64,000 nucleotides of DNA from assembly GCA_032622095.1 (NCBI GenBank), contig CP136069.1, positions 185,119,122 to 185,183,121 on the forward strand, read 5' to 3'. The notes beneath the pieces are model-generated. The model searched no databases, was not told where the DNA came from, and saw nothing but the letters and a program-made list of their open reading frames with translations. This document shows, one piece after another, positions 22,348-33,369 of this stretch. Positions within the stretch are counted from its first letter, which is position 1; the number at the start of each line of letters is the position of its first letter. This DNA is from Siphonodentalium dalli (lineage: Eukaryota > Mollusca > Scaphopoda > Gadilida > Siphonodentaliidae). The position numbers and the translations under genes were made by a program.

Positions 22348-22483
22348 TCCCAAAGGAATCCGGTCTAGCCTTCGATCCAAGAGAGATAATCAAATACGTT
22401 CGACATTTCGAAGCTGCAGGTCGAGACCATTTAGTTGACGAATGTCCAGTATTAGTCCTAAAGCTGAAAAACACAGTTTTATA

Positions 22484-22650
22484 ATACACAAGGATACATA
22501 TGTGTTATATACACAATGTGTTTGTATCGATTCATGTATCGTGACTCGGCTAGTTTTCGTTGCCATATAGCGACGAGGTGGCCTTGGTCGCCGAATCGCC
22601 ACGATATATGAATCGTTACAAACACATTATGTATATAACATATGTATCCA
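22484..22650. repeat. Hairpin with ~52-bp arms
   Basis: GGATACATATGTGTTATATA at 22484 pairs with TATATAACATATGTATCC ending at 22650, and the complementarity continues through CACAATGTGTTTGTA and its counterpart to the ATCG/CGAT core. It fits a short foldback element, with a loop of about 60 bp containing GACTCGGC and GCCGAATC. Confidence 0.8.
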
Positions 22651-23165
22651 CCATTGGTACAACTTTGTTCGAAAATAAACGCCGATGTACGCCAACATTT
22701 TAAAATATTTGTTTTGGCCTAAAGATATCATTATAATTATATACCCGATACGTAATATATGTTGTCGACGATATTGTTATGTTCAGAAGAAGAACAGAAA
22801 CTCAATTACTGCTTACGTTAGGGTACAATGTTATATATAGCCCCTGGCATTACTTCTGACGTTAGGTTACAATGTTGTATTATATCAGCTCTTGCGATTA
22901 GCCAACCAGCGTCGATAAATAGTGACGAAAAATGAACCCATATTAGGTCAGTGACCCCATATGAAATCAATATCAGGTGCTTATCCACCATCTTGTTTTT
23001 CAGAAACTCTGTCCCCTCGGCAATATTTTTGGTGTATTTTGGCGACAAGAAACGGGATATCTGTCGGAAATAATTTTCTGCGAATTTAAAGACATAGTAC
23101 TATGTACCAAAACATGCATGCGATATATTTCAGGAATTCTAAAGACTCATAAATTAACTATCACG
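22651..23165. other. No gene recognised
   Basis: A partial repeat of GTTACAATGTT occurs near 22820-22880. The phrase TATATAGCCCCTGGCAT recurs near 27545. No gene was recognised. Confidence 0.35.
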
Positions 23166-24471
23166 CTGGTCATCCTATAATACCCGCTGCGGGCAATCAA
23201 CTTGATATAGATATCAACTGCTCGTCCCCCACCCATGCAGGCAGATGACATGACCATCCTCTCGCTTTCATCATATGGCATACAAAAAATGTGTAATATA
23301 TGTGGCAATTACAGTAAACAATGGCGATTTTTGTATAACCAACAGAAATGTCAGGTAATTGTTTTCAATGAGAAATCTAAATATGCCTCCATCAATCGCA
23401 CATGGGTGCTAAATGGCATAGCAGTTAATAAAACGGATTCAATCACGCACCTGGGCATACCATTACACAAAATTGACTTTCCAAACACTCTTACAGAAAG
23501 TGTCAGCTCAAAACTTCGGTCGACATATCTTATGTTAAGCACTGCTGGTTTGTACGCGGGAGGCATAACACCTCATAGTTCAATGGTAATATATAAATCA
23601 GTGATACTTTCTCGTGGACTTTACGGTTCAGAATTTCTTGATCAAGCTCGAAAGAGTTCACAGATTTTGCTTGAAGCGTATTATGGGCCTACCTGTCCGC
23701 TGCAGGACCGATGTTGTTACTGACCTGCTGGGAACATAACCACTTCAAGTTAGTATTGATGCTAGAAAAATTTCACTCTTTGGAGCCCTGTGTCGACTAA
23801 CGCCTGGAAAGGCTTGTAAAACAATCTTTGAAACTAGGCTGTTTGATTACGTTTACTCACTGAACCCGACAACAACCTTTATTGGCGAAGTATTTTCACT
23901 ACTCGTGAAATACAACTTGACTGATGCAGTTTATGAGTATATCAGATCTGGCGTATTTCCATCGAAAGAGTCGTGGAAGGCACTAACGAGAAATAATATT
24001 CGAAACACAACCGAGTCAGATTGGAAAATCAGAACGGAAATTGACCCATCATTCAATCGGTTTCGGAATGTACATGACAACCTAAACATGTCTTATAATT
24101 TTTCATATAGTAAACATTCCTATCTAACCACAGCCCTTGTGATCGATGCAACAACGTACGTAAACGAATCACTAATCCAGTGTCCTAACATGTACCTTGA
24201 TAAAGTGCAGCACGTTCTCATTGAATGCAGTTCCCTAACATCACTACGAAATAATATGTGTTTTGATATTATTGATCGTTATGGCTTAGAATGTTTTATC
24301 AAGATTGATGGTCTTTCAATGGACGAAATGATTTTGCTTCATTTGACTCATATTACTGGCGATATGTGTACAGAAGTTGATGATATAGACGCCTTTCTCG
24401 ACTTCATGGTAACGATTACTGCCAAAGTATGGATGTGGTACAATGCAATCTTGCAGATAAATATTTCCTAG
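23166..24471 (+). mobile_element. LINE-C copy 1: C-terminal RT half
   Basis: Open frames 23235-23723 and 23905-24471 carry a non-LTR RT from its catalytic box onward: QADDMTILSLS (usual form YADD), YSKQWRFLYNQQKCQVIVF, SITHLGIPLHK, then KSVILSRGLYGSEF. After a frame break (23723-23905) comes a C-terminal region with GVFPSKESWKAL and a final Cys-containing segment (HVLIECSSL). The element is 5'-truncated just before the ADD box. The sequence at 23166-23215 (CACGCTGGTCATCCTATAAT) also occurs at the equivalent side of copy 2. A (CAT)n run lies downstream at 24490-24510. Confidence 0.75.
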
Positions 24472-24886
24472 TCAATTGAATAATCCAAATCATCATCATC
24501 ATCATCATACGTCTTGCTTCTCATATCTATTTGTGTTCTGTCTATATAAAATTTAATTATGATATATATTCATTATGTTGTGCATAACAATGTTATATTC
24601 TTTGTGAAATCTTCAATTTATGGAGGAAATAAAGATATAATAATAATAACATATTGAGTAAACCCCGTTGCTTGCACGAGTGAAGCTTTAAGAGTACATG
24701 TAGGTTTGTTTTGAGGAATTTTTTTGTTATTAACTGTTTTTCTTCGGACACAACTCCGGATCCAGGAGGTGCATAATGAGCACAGCTTCAACCAAATGTT
24801 AATAGTTCGACGAATAAAGCCCAATAAAGAGACGAAATGGTGATGAAGTGTGAGAATAAGCTTCCATGTTTCAATTGTGTGTGTTT

Positions 24887-25399
24887 TCAGCTGCAAGATG
24901 AGTGCGAGGTGATAAATTTGGACAACGTTGTCAATGTTCCGTTGATATAGTTTAGGAAACTAAATCTACATTCACATTGGAATTTGCGGCTTTTATGCAG
25001 GAAAATATTGACAATTACATGAGACACTCCACGGTGTCGGAGTAAACCCCGAAGCGGGCACGATTTTTGCCCACGTCGGAGTTTTCTCATTCCCGTAGTA
25101 CGTTTTACTTTATCGATGTATGGTATGTTTGGAAATATGTCTTTATTCGAGTTACTGGATACGGACTGGGTGCTTTTAGTATCAAAATACGTAACGAGTA
25201 GATTGTCCCATATAGACTGCTCCACGTTTTCTAAAAAATAAATTATCGAAAAGTGTCTGCAGTGAAACTTTTGCTGAATGAAACTTAAATTTACCCCGAA
25301 ATTCCGCAAGCGCTCGACTAAGATTGTTATTTTCTCCAGAACGGATGTGTGAAATGTCTCTGAACTCTTGTCACAGCATAAATATGCATTGCTTATCAT
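24887..25399 (-). CDS. Unrecognised 170-codon open frame
   Basis: This is the longest minus-strand open frame between the two LINE-C fragments. The predicted product is basic and Cys-containing (YLCCDKSSETF, QQKFHCRHFS, RKFQCECRFSF). No family was recognised, and there are no matching splice signals or neighbouring exons. Its upstream end overlaps the 226-bp duplicated segment (25387-25611), so it may be part of a retroelement or a chance frame. Coding status is doubtful. Confidence 0.2.
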   Translation of the reverse strand: MISNAYLCCDKSSETFHTSVLEKITILVERLRNFGVNLSFIQQKFHCRHFSIIYFLENVEQSIWDNLLVTYFDTKSTQSVSSNSNKDIFPNIPYIDKVKRTTGMRKLRRGQKSCPLRGLLRHRGVSHVIVNIFLHKSRKFQCECRFSFLNYINGTLTTLSKFITSHSSCS

Positions 25400-25611
25400 A
25401 TATGTCTTCCTTGATTTGTGTAACTTCTAAAATGACTACTTTTTAACTAATTAGACTAGCCCATCATGTGGAAAAATGTAATTGTTCTTGCCCGATGTGC
25501 GGTTTACTGAGCCCGCACCGGGATTTACTGCCCGCAGCGGGGATTATAGGATGACCAGCGTGACTATCAAACTCAACAAGTTTTCCTACTTCTAGTGACT
25601 CGCCATTGAGA
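25387..25611. repeat. Direct duplication flanking LINE-C copy 2, left copy
   Basis: Almost identical to 27013-27240, from TGCATTGCTTATCATATA to GTGACTCGCCATTGA. It contains GCCCGCACCGGG and GCCCGCAGCGGGG. The two copies bracket the LINE-C fragment like a very long target duplication, although an ectopic duplication is equally possible. Confidence 0.85.
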
Positions 25612-27008
25612 GATATCTTTATTACCTCCAAGTATAGGACAGATCAATATACATGACATATAAATACAGTTGGATTAAAGTGGGCTCCCCTGGCCAGTGT
25701 GGTGGGCCGTTATGTACAAGTATGGAGAGGTGTTGGAAACCACGAGAGTGAAGCATATATGCATTTGAATGTTCACTACAGCTTTTGTTGCAGGAAAATC
25801 TGATTTGTCCAACAGATATGGAAGTTAGTCGTACAACATGCGTGGGTGTCGAGAAGATAATTACAATGGACGTGACACGGGTTGCTGTACGCCATTCCTT
25901 ATCATGGTGCTGAGAACGTACAGGAACTTCGCAGAATATAGTACTAGTTCCTTGAGGCAGTGAGATATGTGTTCTGTTAGGGTTTCCAGAGAACTTCCGA
26001 GGAGGGTTGCTACCAGGTCATCTCTGGCTAACGACGCAAGGTGAAAATATTCGGGTATGCCGAAACGAGAGATAATCCCATCCCAAAAAGAGTTTCTAAT
26101 AATGAGTGCGAATGGAGAGGAGCATACGAACATGGCGTGGTCGATTTCGTTCGAGTACACTTCGCTGCAGAGATGACGCACTAAATTGTTGGCATATGTA
26201 GTCCTGTTGAGAAGCAGAACTAAGTTTTTGAGATATTTCAACATGTGAGCGTTTCCATGGAGAAGTTTCCAGACTGTCCAGTTTGATAGGGGATTAGGGT
26301 CAACTTTCCGCAGAATTCGCAAGGATGGATCGGACGAAACTTTGGTCTGCCACGAGGAAATGAACGTTCCCCTGACAGCTGCCTTCACAAGAGTTATCCA
26401 CGTTGACAGTTTTGGGAAGACCCCAATGTCCAGGTAGTCGTTCAAATAGTTCAAAAGATCGTATTTGGCTAATATAGAGAACATTTCCTGTACAAAACGA
26501 CTGGAGCGATTGTATAGTCTGTACAGGTGTGCTTTCAGGACAAACATTCATAATGGTAATTGATGGCCGAACGGTAGATGGATAAGACGTCCCAGAAAGC
26601 AAAGTTTTTTGATATGCAGTTGATATTCAATTGGTGGAAATCCAAGAAGACCTAGCGATAGCCTAGTTGACGCTCGTTTTGGGAGGGATTGTGCGTATTT
26701 GAGACATGTTCTGGCGGCTTTGTTCATAATGGTGATGGCGGAACTTTGATCAAAAGGAACCACGTCGACACCGTAGAGAGCTCTCGGTAGAACAACAGTT
26801 TTGAGGACATTTGTCATGGTGATGGGTGTAGTGGATTTCATAAGTTTGTTACCCATGATATTGAAAAAGTTATTCCTCATTTTTGGCGATAGAAGAGGCG
26901 GAATTGACCTGCTTCGCAAACTTGTCCTGTATTAAACCAAGATGGGCACATTCTGTAACTTCCTGAATAGTTTGATTGCCCAACCTCCATATCCTTCCCG
27001 AGCGGTCA
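25612..27008 (-). mobile_element. LINE-C copy 2: C-terminal RT half
   Basis: The minus strand from 27008 reads IWRLGNQTIQEV and HLGLIQDKFAKQV (RT thumb), then VLPRALYGVDVVPF and LGLLGFPPIEYQLH. After a frame change near 26548 it continues with YLNDYLDIGVFPKLSTWI, matching GVFPSKESWKAL of copy 1, then CSSPFALIIRNSF and the C-terminal end near 25861. It is 5'-truncated inside the RT. It is the same family as 23166-24471, opposite orientation, and diverged. Confidence 0.75.
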
Positions 27009-27012
27009 TATA

Positions 27013-27240
27013 TATGCATTGCTTATCATATACGTCTTCCCTTGATTTGTGTAACTTCTAAAATGACTACTTTTTAACTAATTAGACTAGCCCATCATGT
27101 GGAAAAATGTAATTGTTCTTGCCCGATGTGCGGTTTACTGAGCCCGCACCGGGGTTTACTGCCCGCAGCGGGGATTATAGGATGACCAGCGTGACTATCA
27201 AACTCAACAAGTTTTCCTACTTCTAGTGACTCGCCATTGA
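27013..27240. repeat. Direct duplication flanking LINE-C copy 2, right copy
   Basis: Right copy of the 25387-25611 segment with only a few differences. It ends at GCCATTGA, after which the two flanks diverge. Confidence 0.85.
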
Positions 27241-27389
27241 CTCAATGCGTTGACGTTCACGCATATGGCGTTTCACTGTGACGTTACATAAGTTAATGGC
27301 CATAGGCGACACATTTAACTTACCAAATTAAAATAAATGAGAGCAACGATTAATTAAAGGGATATGCTGGATGTTGTCCACTGACATAA

Positions 27390-27538
27390 TAAATACGTTA
27401 CGCGACGCTTAGTGATCGGATATGTTGTCATGTGAGGCACATCGAGATCAATAATAGGCTCGGCATACGGTCTCGCCTAATATTCATCTCACATCGCCTC
27501 ACATGACACCATATCCGACCACTTAGCGTCACGTAACT
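27390..27538. repeat. Hairpin with ~45-bp arms
   Basis: TACGTTACGCGACGCTTAGT near 27393 pairs with the 27494-27538 arm, which ends CTTAGCGTCACGTAACTT. The inner parts GTCATGTGAGGC and GCCTCACATGAC also pair. The loop is about 55 bp. A short foldback element is likely. Confidence 0.75.
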
Positions 27539-27559
27539 TATAATATATAGCCCCTGGTA

Positions 27560-29370
27560 TGCAGCACGCCTCTACGGACACATACTTGAATTATGTGGGG
27601 TTCCTACATGTAAGCACTGTGTATATACGTTTAGTCGTGTGGGCGGGTATATATGATAAGTATATATAGCTTAGAAGCCTCATTGGGAAGCACATTATGC
27701 ATACATTTGGGAGCATGTGCGTTCTTGATTACAAATGCCGACTTGTGGTATAAAGCGTGGTATAATTAAAGTGCCTATTCTGAAAAATATAAAGTTGAGG
27801 TAGAACACAGGAGCTGGGTTTTAATAGAGAAGATAATGTAGGCCAACACACAGTATACTAGCGATAGACACAAACGGAACCGCTATCGGTTATACAACGC
27901 ATTATAGGAACACCAATCTCATCTGGTTTTAAATTTATCTAATTTCCATAAATTACATAGAACAGCTTGCATATATGTACCAAGAAAATAGCGATTAAGG
28001 TGATAAACAAAAACTAGGTAAATGCTAGTCAGGTTATTATGGAAATTACGCATTCATGTTTTGAATAAAACACAAGTCGACAAATAAGATGATAAATAAA
28101 ACTAAAAACATGCTTATTATACGGCAATCCATATTCTACATGTTATTTCTAAGCCAGAAAACCGTGAGGTACAAGGGAAATACAAGTTGTACTTGGATAC
28201 CTGAACACACACTTTAGAAGCATAATTAGCGGCCAATGTCGCAATTTCGAGCGGAAGATGTTGCGACAATAAGCGCAAGATATCGCAATATTAAGCGCAG
28301 GATATCGCAATATAAAGCGCGACATATTGCAAGCGGCGCCATTATATTTCATATTGCGATGTTGGGTGACAAAATAGGGAGCATAATAGACCAATTGTTT
28401 TGACAGTATGGACCTATTTCATCTAAACTATTTTTTTCGACAAATAATAAGTTATCAATGGCACAATCGTTCCGAAATTGCTGCATATAATTAACGTATA
28501 TTAAATGGGACATTAGCACCCCTTGGGAAAGTCGTACACTGCTCACGAAAAAATCAATCAGATAGATCATTACCATTTTTAACACAACTGTTCATCCGAC
28601 TATACGTATCACGGATAACTTTGAATAATTTCCCATTAATATGGGTTTCAAGCAATTTAACATAAAGCGTTTCTCTCCAAAATGTGTTGAACGCATTTTA
28701 AAAATATATAAAGGTACAATATAACTCTTTTCCATTTGATACATATACATATTGCTAAATTTATTAAAAATAAAGATATTGTTAGTTGTCAAGTGTTCAT
28801 TTTTTCCGAAAGCCTGCCTGATTTTCGCCAATCAATTTCAATTTGTCGGACTAAATCGATAATCTATATATTATTCAGGAAGTAAATCATTTTTCAAAAA
28901 GCTTAGTAGAGTTATGCCGCGGTAAGTGTCTGGGCTTTCACGATATCAAGATTTGTTATAAATTGGGTTTATAATGACTTGCCCATTCATGTGGCAAAAA
29001 AAACCCTATAACCACAATCAAGTCGAAGCTAGAGAAGTTTATTTATCGCATAATAAGCTCCTAAACCCGGCCTCATATTTTAGTAAGACACACGTGTGTT
29101 ATTGGCACGCGCAGCGACGTAATATCTCAGCGCAATGATGTCGATGTCAATTCCGGATTTATTATTCTGTTAGTGAGAATATTATTATGATATTTGATTT
29201 GTGTTAGGTAATTTCGTATTGACTGCGAGATAACAATGGGTGATAACGGTAGTTGAACAATTTTGTCAACACTAAAAGACACATTTAAAATGAAACTATT
29301 TCTTTCTTGAGGGTATCTGTATACTTCCACTTTGGCTGTGGTAAGGGAATTAGTTTTGTTTTGTTTTTGA
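27560..29370. other. No gene recognised; small tandem motif at 28235-28335
   Basis: The motif ATATCGCAATA with neighbouring AAGCGC recurs about every 22-25 bp at 28235-28335 (3-4 imperfect copies). The remainder has short interrupted frames and no recognisable gene. Confidence 0.4.
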
Positions 29371-29379
29371 AGTATTGGT

Positions 29380-29560
29380 TGGTCGATAATAATAGAACCG
29401 TTTAGAGTGACTCCCCTTATCCCAGATACATGCTGGCTGTGAAAGAACGGTTGGTCTATTTTAACCTGATAGGGCTATTGTGATAAATCTTAAATATCTT
29501 TGCGAGTTGTTTTAATTTTGAATATTCTCAGTAAATAATCTCCAAAAGAGATCAGAATTA
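29380..29560 (-). repeat. Single inverted copy of the 50-51 kb repeat Q
   Basis: It matches, in reverse orientation, modules of the 50090-51480 array: GGCTGTGAAAGAACGGTTGG, GAATATTCTCAGTA and CTCCAAAAGAGATCAGAATT. It shows that the array unit also exists as a dispersed element. Confidence 0.65.
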
Positions 29561-29859
29561 TTTATTTTTTTAAGTATTGGATGGAAGGGAACAGGCCGGG
29601 GACATCCTGAAATCGAGGTATTAAACCTTGAAATAAGTACCAAAAAACACGATCAAGGTTCTATACTAATAAAAGTAATATAATTTGAATTATTTCATTT
29701 TGCGACATGATCTGGAAGAAAATTTATTGGGTTTTGTACTTAGTTCGATGTCTAAACGCCATGGCATCATTTGGAATCTAACATGCGACATTGTTAAATT
29801 TGCCATCGGAAATTTTACGTAACTTCGAGTGCTTGGTACCTGGGCATGTTCTCCATACA

Positions 29860-30160
29860 GTACCTATATATTTGGTACTCTGGAGTACCAAATATCTAGG
29901 TACTATGCATGGTACCAAAATGTTTGGTACTCCAGAGTACCCAATCAGGTATTCCGGAGTACCTATCTTGATATTAGGTACTCTATACTCCACATAATGC
30001 CTGGATAGGTACTACACAGAACCTAAATATAGGTACTCCACAGAACCTAAATATAGGTACTCCGAGAACCTAAATATAGGTACTCCAGAGTACCTAAATA
30101 TAGGTAATCCATGGTACATAAACAGGTACTCTAGAGTACCAACAATTTGGTACTTCCCCT
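29860..30160. repeat. Palindrome-rich GGTACT minisatellite
   Basis: Units of about 24 bp (CCTAAATATAGGTACTCC plus AGAGTA or ACAGAA) are repeated four to five times at about 30015-30110. They are flanked by related palindromes such as GGTACTCCAGAGTACC and GGTACTCTAGAGTACC. Many units can self-pair. Confidence 0.75.
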
Positions 30161-30329
30161 GTGAGTGCAGGTGATATTTTGAATGTTAAGCACCGGACCA
30201 AAATGCATATCCTGACAGAACTGCCTATTTTGGAAGTCTATATTTGAGAATAATAACCGCCCATGAAGTGACTAGTATATATAGCGTCGATGACATTATT
30301 TTTCTGAATTGGACAGGGAGTTTTGGGGA

Positions 30330-30620
30330 TGTTTCTCCTACAACTTTGGTTAAAAGTTTCAACAGTTGGAAATGTCAGGCTTAGCACAGCTTAGCACAAC
30401 ATATTTTGTAAATGCCACACCTAAAATGGGTTGAATTTTTCTTTTCGTTTGAATTTACAACCAATATTTAGCGGGAATTTTTGTATAGACCAACAGTCGC
30501 AAATTTTTCTTCATTCGGTCAAAATATTTAAATGGCTAGCAGTTGGAAAATGTCCGTAATTGGGGGGTGTCAGTTTGGAAATTGTCAATAATTGGATTGG
30601 TTCGGCGCATGTGTTTGGAA
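30330..30620. mobile_element. Degenerate MITE fragment, GGGACGTGGC family
   Basis: It contains the family's interior words (ACTTTGGTTAAAAGTTTCAA, AGTTGGAAAATGTCC, GGGGGGTGTCAG) but no clear termini. An old copy. Confidence 0.4.
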
Positions 30621-32230
30621 ATAGGGACGCTCTCGCCCTGTCCATAAATTTACGATTATTATCATTATTTGCACCTTTTGGAAGTGTTATATATACACTT
30701 GTACCCAAATAAAATGGCGGGGACAGATCGGGAGTCGTCATTATTGTGTTGTCTTGTGCTGTATATAACAGTTTGAGAATAAAATATCAGCAAACAATGT
30801 TATGGTATCAAATGGAGAATTCTTACACACGGCTGAAGGGGTGCTAATTGAATTATTTAGCGATCTTGGGAGTTTGGTTCCGTTCAAGGAGCTGCAGTTG
30901 AAAAATGAAATGTGAACACCCACCAGCGCTGATCCTTTATATCCTCGTCCCTTGATATAGAACACGTACAAATACAAGATATGTATTCATCGATGTAATT
31001 AGGAGTATAATACTGAGAGTCAATCGCGGCGTGTTCTGTGACGTAGGCAACCCATGCAATCGATGTGTGTGCAAAGTGTTAGATGGGAATTTTGAAGATA
31101 ATGAAATACCCACATCAGAAACTAAATTTTAATACATTTCGACAAACAAGAACAAACATGCTCTCATGACCGATGGCGGACATCACCACCCCGTCCCCCT
31201 GGAATCCGGAATCCTCTTCTAAGAAGAACATGGAATCTAGGATGCAGTGTAATGATACTGCAGAACAAACTAATATATTAGGATTGTTGTGCAGAAAAAT
31301 ATATGCAGTAAATTTAACCAGATAAGCGTTCTATTTACCTTATTACATTGTAGTTCACGAGACACATACTAGTGCAGTTAATGTGAGATCATGTGTCATG
31401 CATTAGAGGAAAGAAACATCTTGTTGATGCTCACGGAATATGGGAACGAACTAAGTTACCTTAATCGGCATGCAACGAAATATTTAAATTATATAATTAT
31501 TAGGAAAGTAGAAAATATGTTTAAAAGAGATATAAAAATAAAACGAATGAACTGTAGAATAACACAAGAAACTAGATTCCGTCATGCAAATGGACTCAGG
31601 TGTACTCTCACCTACCGAGTAATAGTGCAGGCCGAATTATAGTGCAGGCCGAATTATAGTGCATGGCTGTACGTTAAAGTCGCAGTCCGGCGATCGCATC
31701 GAAAACATCCGGAATTCTGGGGGTGAAATGGGAGGGGATGGTGGTCTCAATGCCATGATGGTCAAGTTATGATCTTCGCTGTGAACAACGGATGTGTGGA
31801 ACTTCCATTTACAGTTCTTGGTGACGCACTTATCGCCATTATTTTTCTGTTGTTTTCATCTGGTGCATTGTCTGTCAAATAGTCTCTTGTTAGCTGGAAT
31901 TATACCCTTACGGATTGCCTTTGCCGTTGCGTTGATCATTTCCTTGGCCGTTTCTTTGGCCGGTCGAAACAACTGAAAGATAACAATAACACACCTGCAT
32001 GTACATTATAAATTGTGTGTGATATGGCAGTGCTATACCATATGCAGTAAGCACGACAATGCAATATTCCTTTGCCGAGTAGAGTTGCAACCATTGGAAT
32101 AATATATCTATTTATATCTATTAAATTGCAGTGTATCGACAAAAAAAGTGTACTGGACCGGACTCAAATGTAAAACTATCTATTGGTGTACGTAGTGCAT
32201 CTTGTAAATCCCAGTCGGACATCCTCTGTA
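30621..32230. other. No gene recognised
   Basis: A two-copy 17-18 bp direct repeat (AGTGCAGGCCGAATTAT) lies at 31624-31660. No exon with convincing splice signals was recognised. Confidence 0.35.
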
Positions 32231-33142
32231 TACACTGAGAAAAATAACTGGTCAATATGACTACCTTTGGGTTGGTCATGGGTATTGGGAGTCATTTTGA
32301 CAATACCATTAACGTCCCACGAGTCATTATGACTAACCCTGAAGTAGTCAACTTGACAATGAAAAACAATTAATTATAAGTAGATATTTAGCTACTCAAC
32401 ATAAGCTACGTTTTATAACTCATACCTTATCGTATTTAAGTGTCACAGAAACTATAACGTAATCATTCAAGCGGCATATTTTAGCCCTGCACTTATGGTA
32501 CGAGGTTTATAGTACGAAAAATCGAAAACAATTGTGCTTCCGGTGTATGACCCACGTGGGTTTGTTGTTATTGTAAACTTCTCTTGTTTTAGCCAATTTA
32601 AGGTTATTTATCTCTCCGATTATTGGAATATTTTGTAACCAGATTACACGGTCAACAAAAAAAGTCTTTAAATGTCATCTTAAATCATAAATATGGCCCA
32701 TTTCTTTTTTTCTGTAAATTTTATAACACACAGTGCAATGTTGAATCATGGCTGTCCGACTCCAAAGGCACTGTGAGTGTGACATGTCGTACGCGAGTCC
32801 GTGTGTGCAGTTGCGTCCATACCAACTATAATATGTTACTGGGCTAGACGAAGTTTCTAGTAGTGGTATATGCTGGTAGTAGCTTACACAACCTAGCCAC
32901 AAATAATCCTGGTCATTTTGACTCAAATAGTAGTGATTGTGACTAATGAAATAGTAGTCAATATGACTCAATATTAGTCAAGTTGACTAAGCATATGCTG
33001 ATCATGTTGACTACTGCTGACCTAGTCATGATGACTAACTTTTCCAGGTAGTCATTTTGACTACCAAACGGTAGTCATCTCCAGGACAAGCTGTTGACTA
33101 TCCTAAGTTCGTCATATTGACCAACCTATTTTTCTCAGTGTA
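32231..33142. mobile_element. Non-autonomous TIR element with TA target duplication
   Basis: The ends are TACACTGAGAAAAATAACTG (left) and its complement at 33123-33142, and the similarity extends to about 32 bp (TGGTCAATATGAC). TA flanks fit a Tc1/mariner-like target duplication. Both ends are packed with short imperfect copies of AGTCATNNTGACTA, which are themselves near-palindromic. No transposase frame is present. The interior at about 32350-32530 recurs inverted at 54105-54294. Confidence 0.75.
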
Positions 33143-33369
33143 AGGTCGTGTAAAAAGTTGTCCTCTGAAAGGTGTAGTCAGAAGTAAACAATCATGTTCT
33201 GAATAGGCCAGTGATATATGGGTCTAATGACAATTTGATCACAAGGAACGGGATTTATATTAACATTTGTTCCGGTTTTCTTTCACATTTAACCGCTATT
33301 AATTCAGAACACACCATATACCCCCTAGGATTATCAAGGTGAGAACTGTCAATGCCAATGAGTAGGTCA

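Noticed and set aside
29778-29997. Frames at the GGTACC repeats as a gene
   Set aside because: Palindromic sequence produces similar frames on both strands; no other coding evidence.
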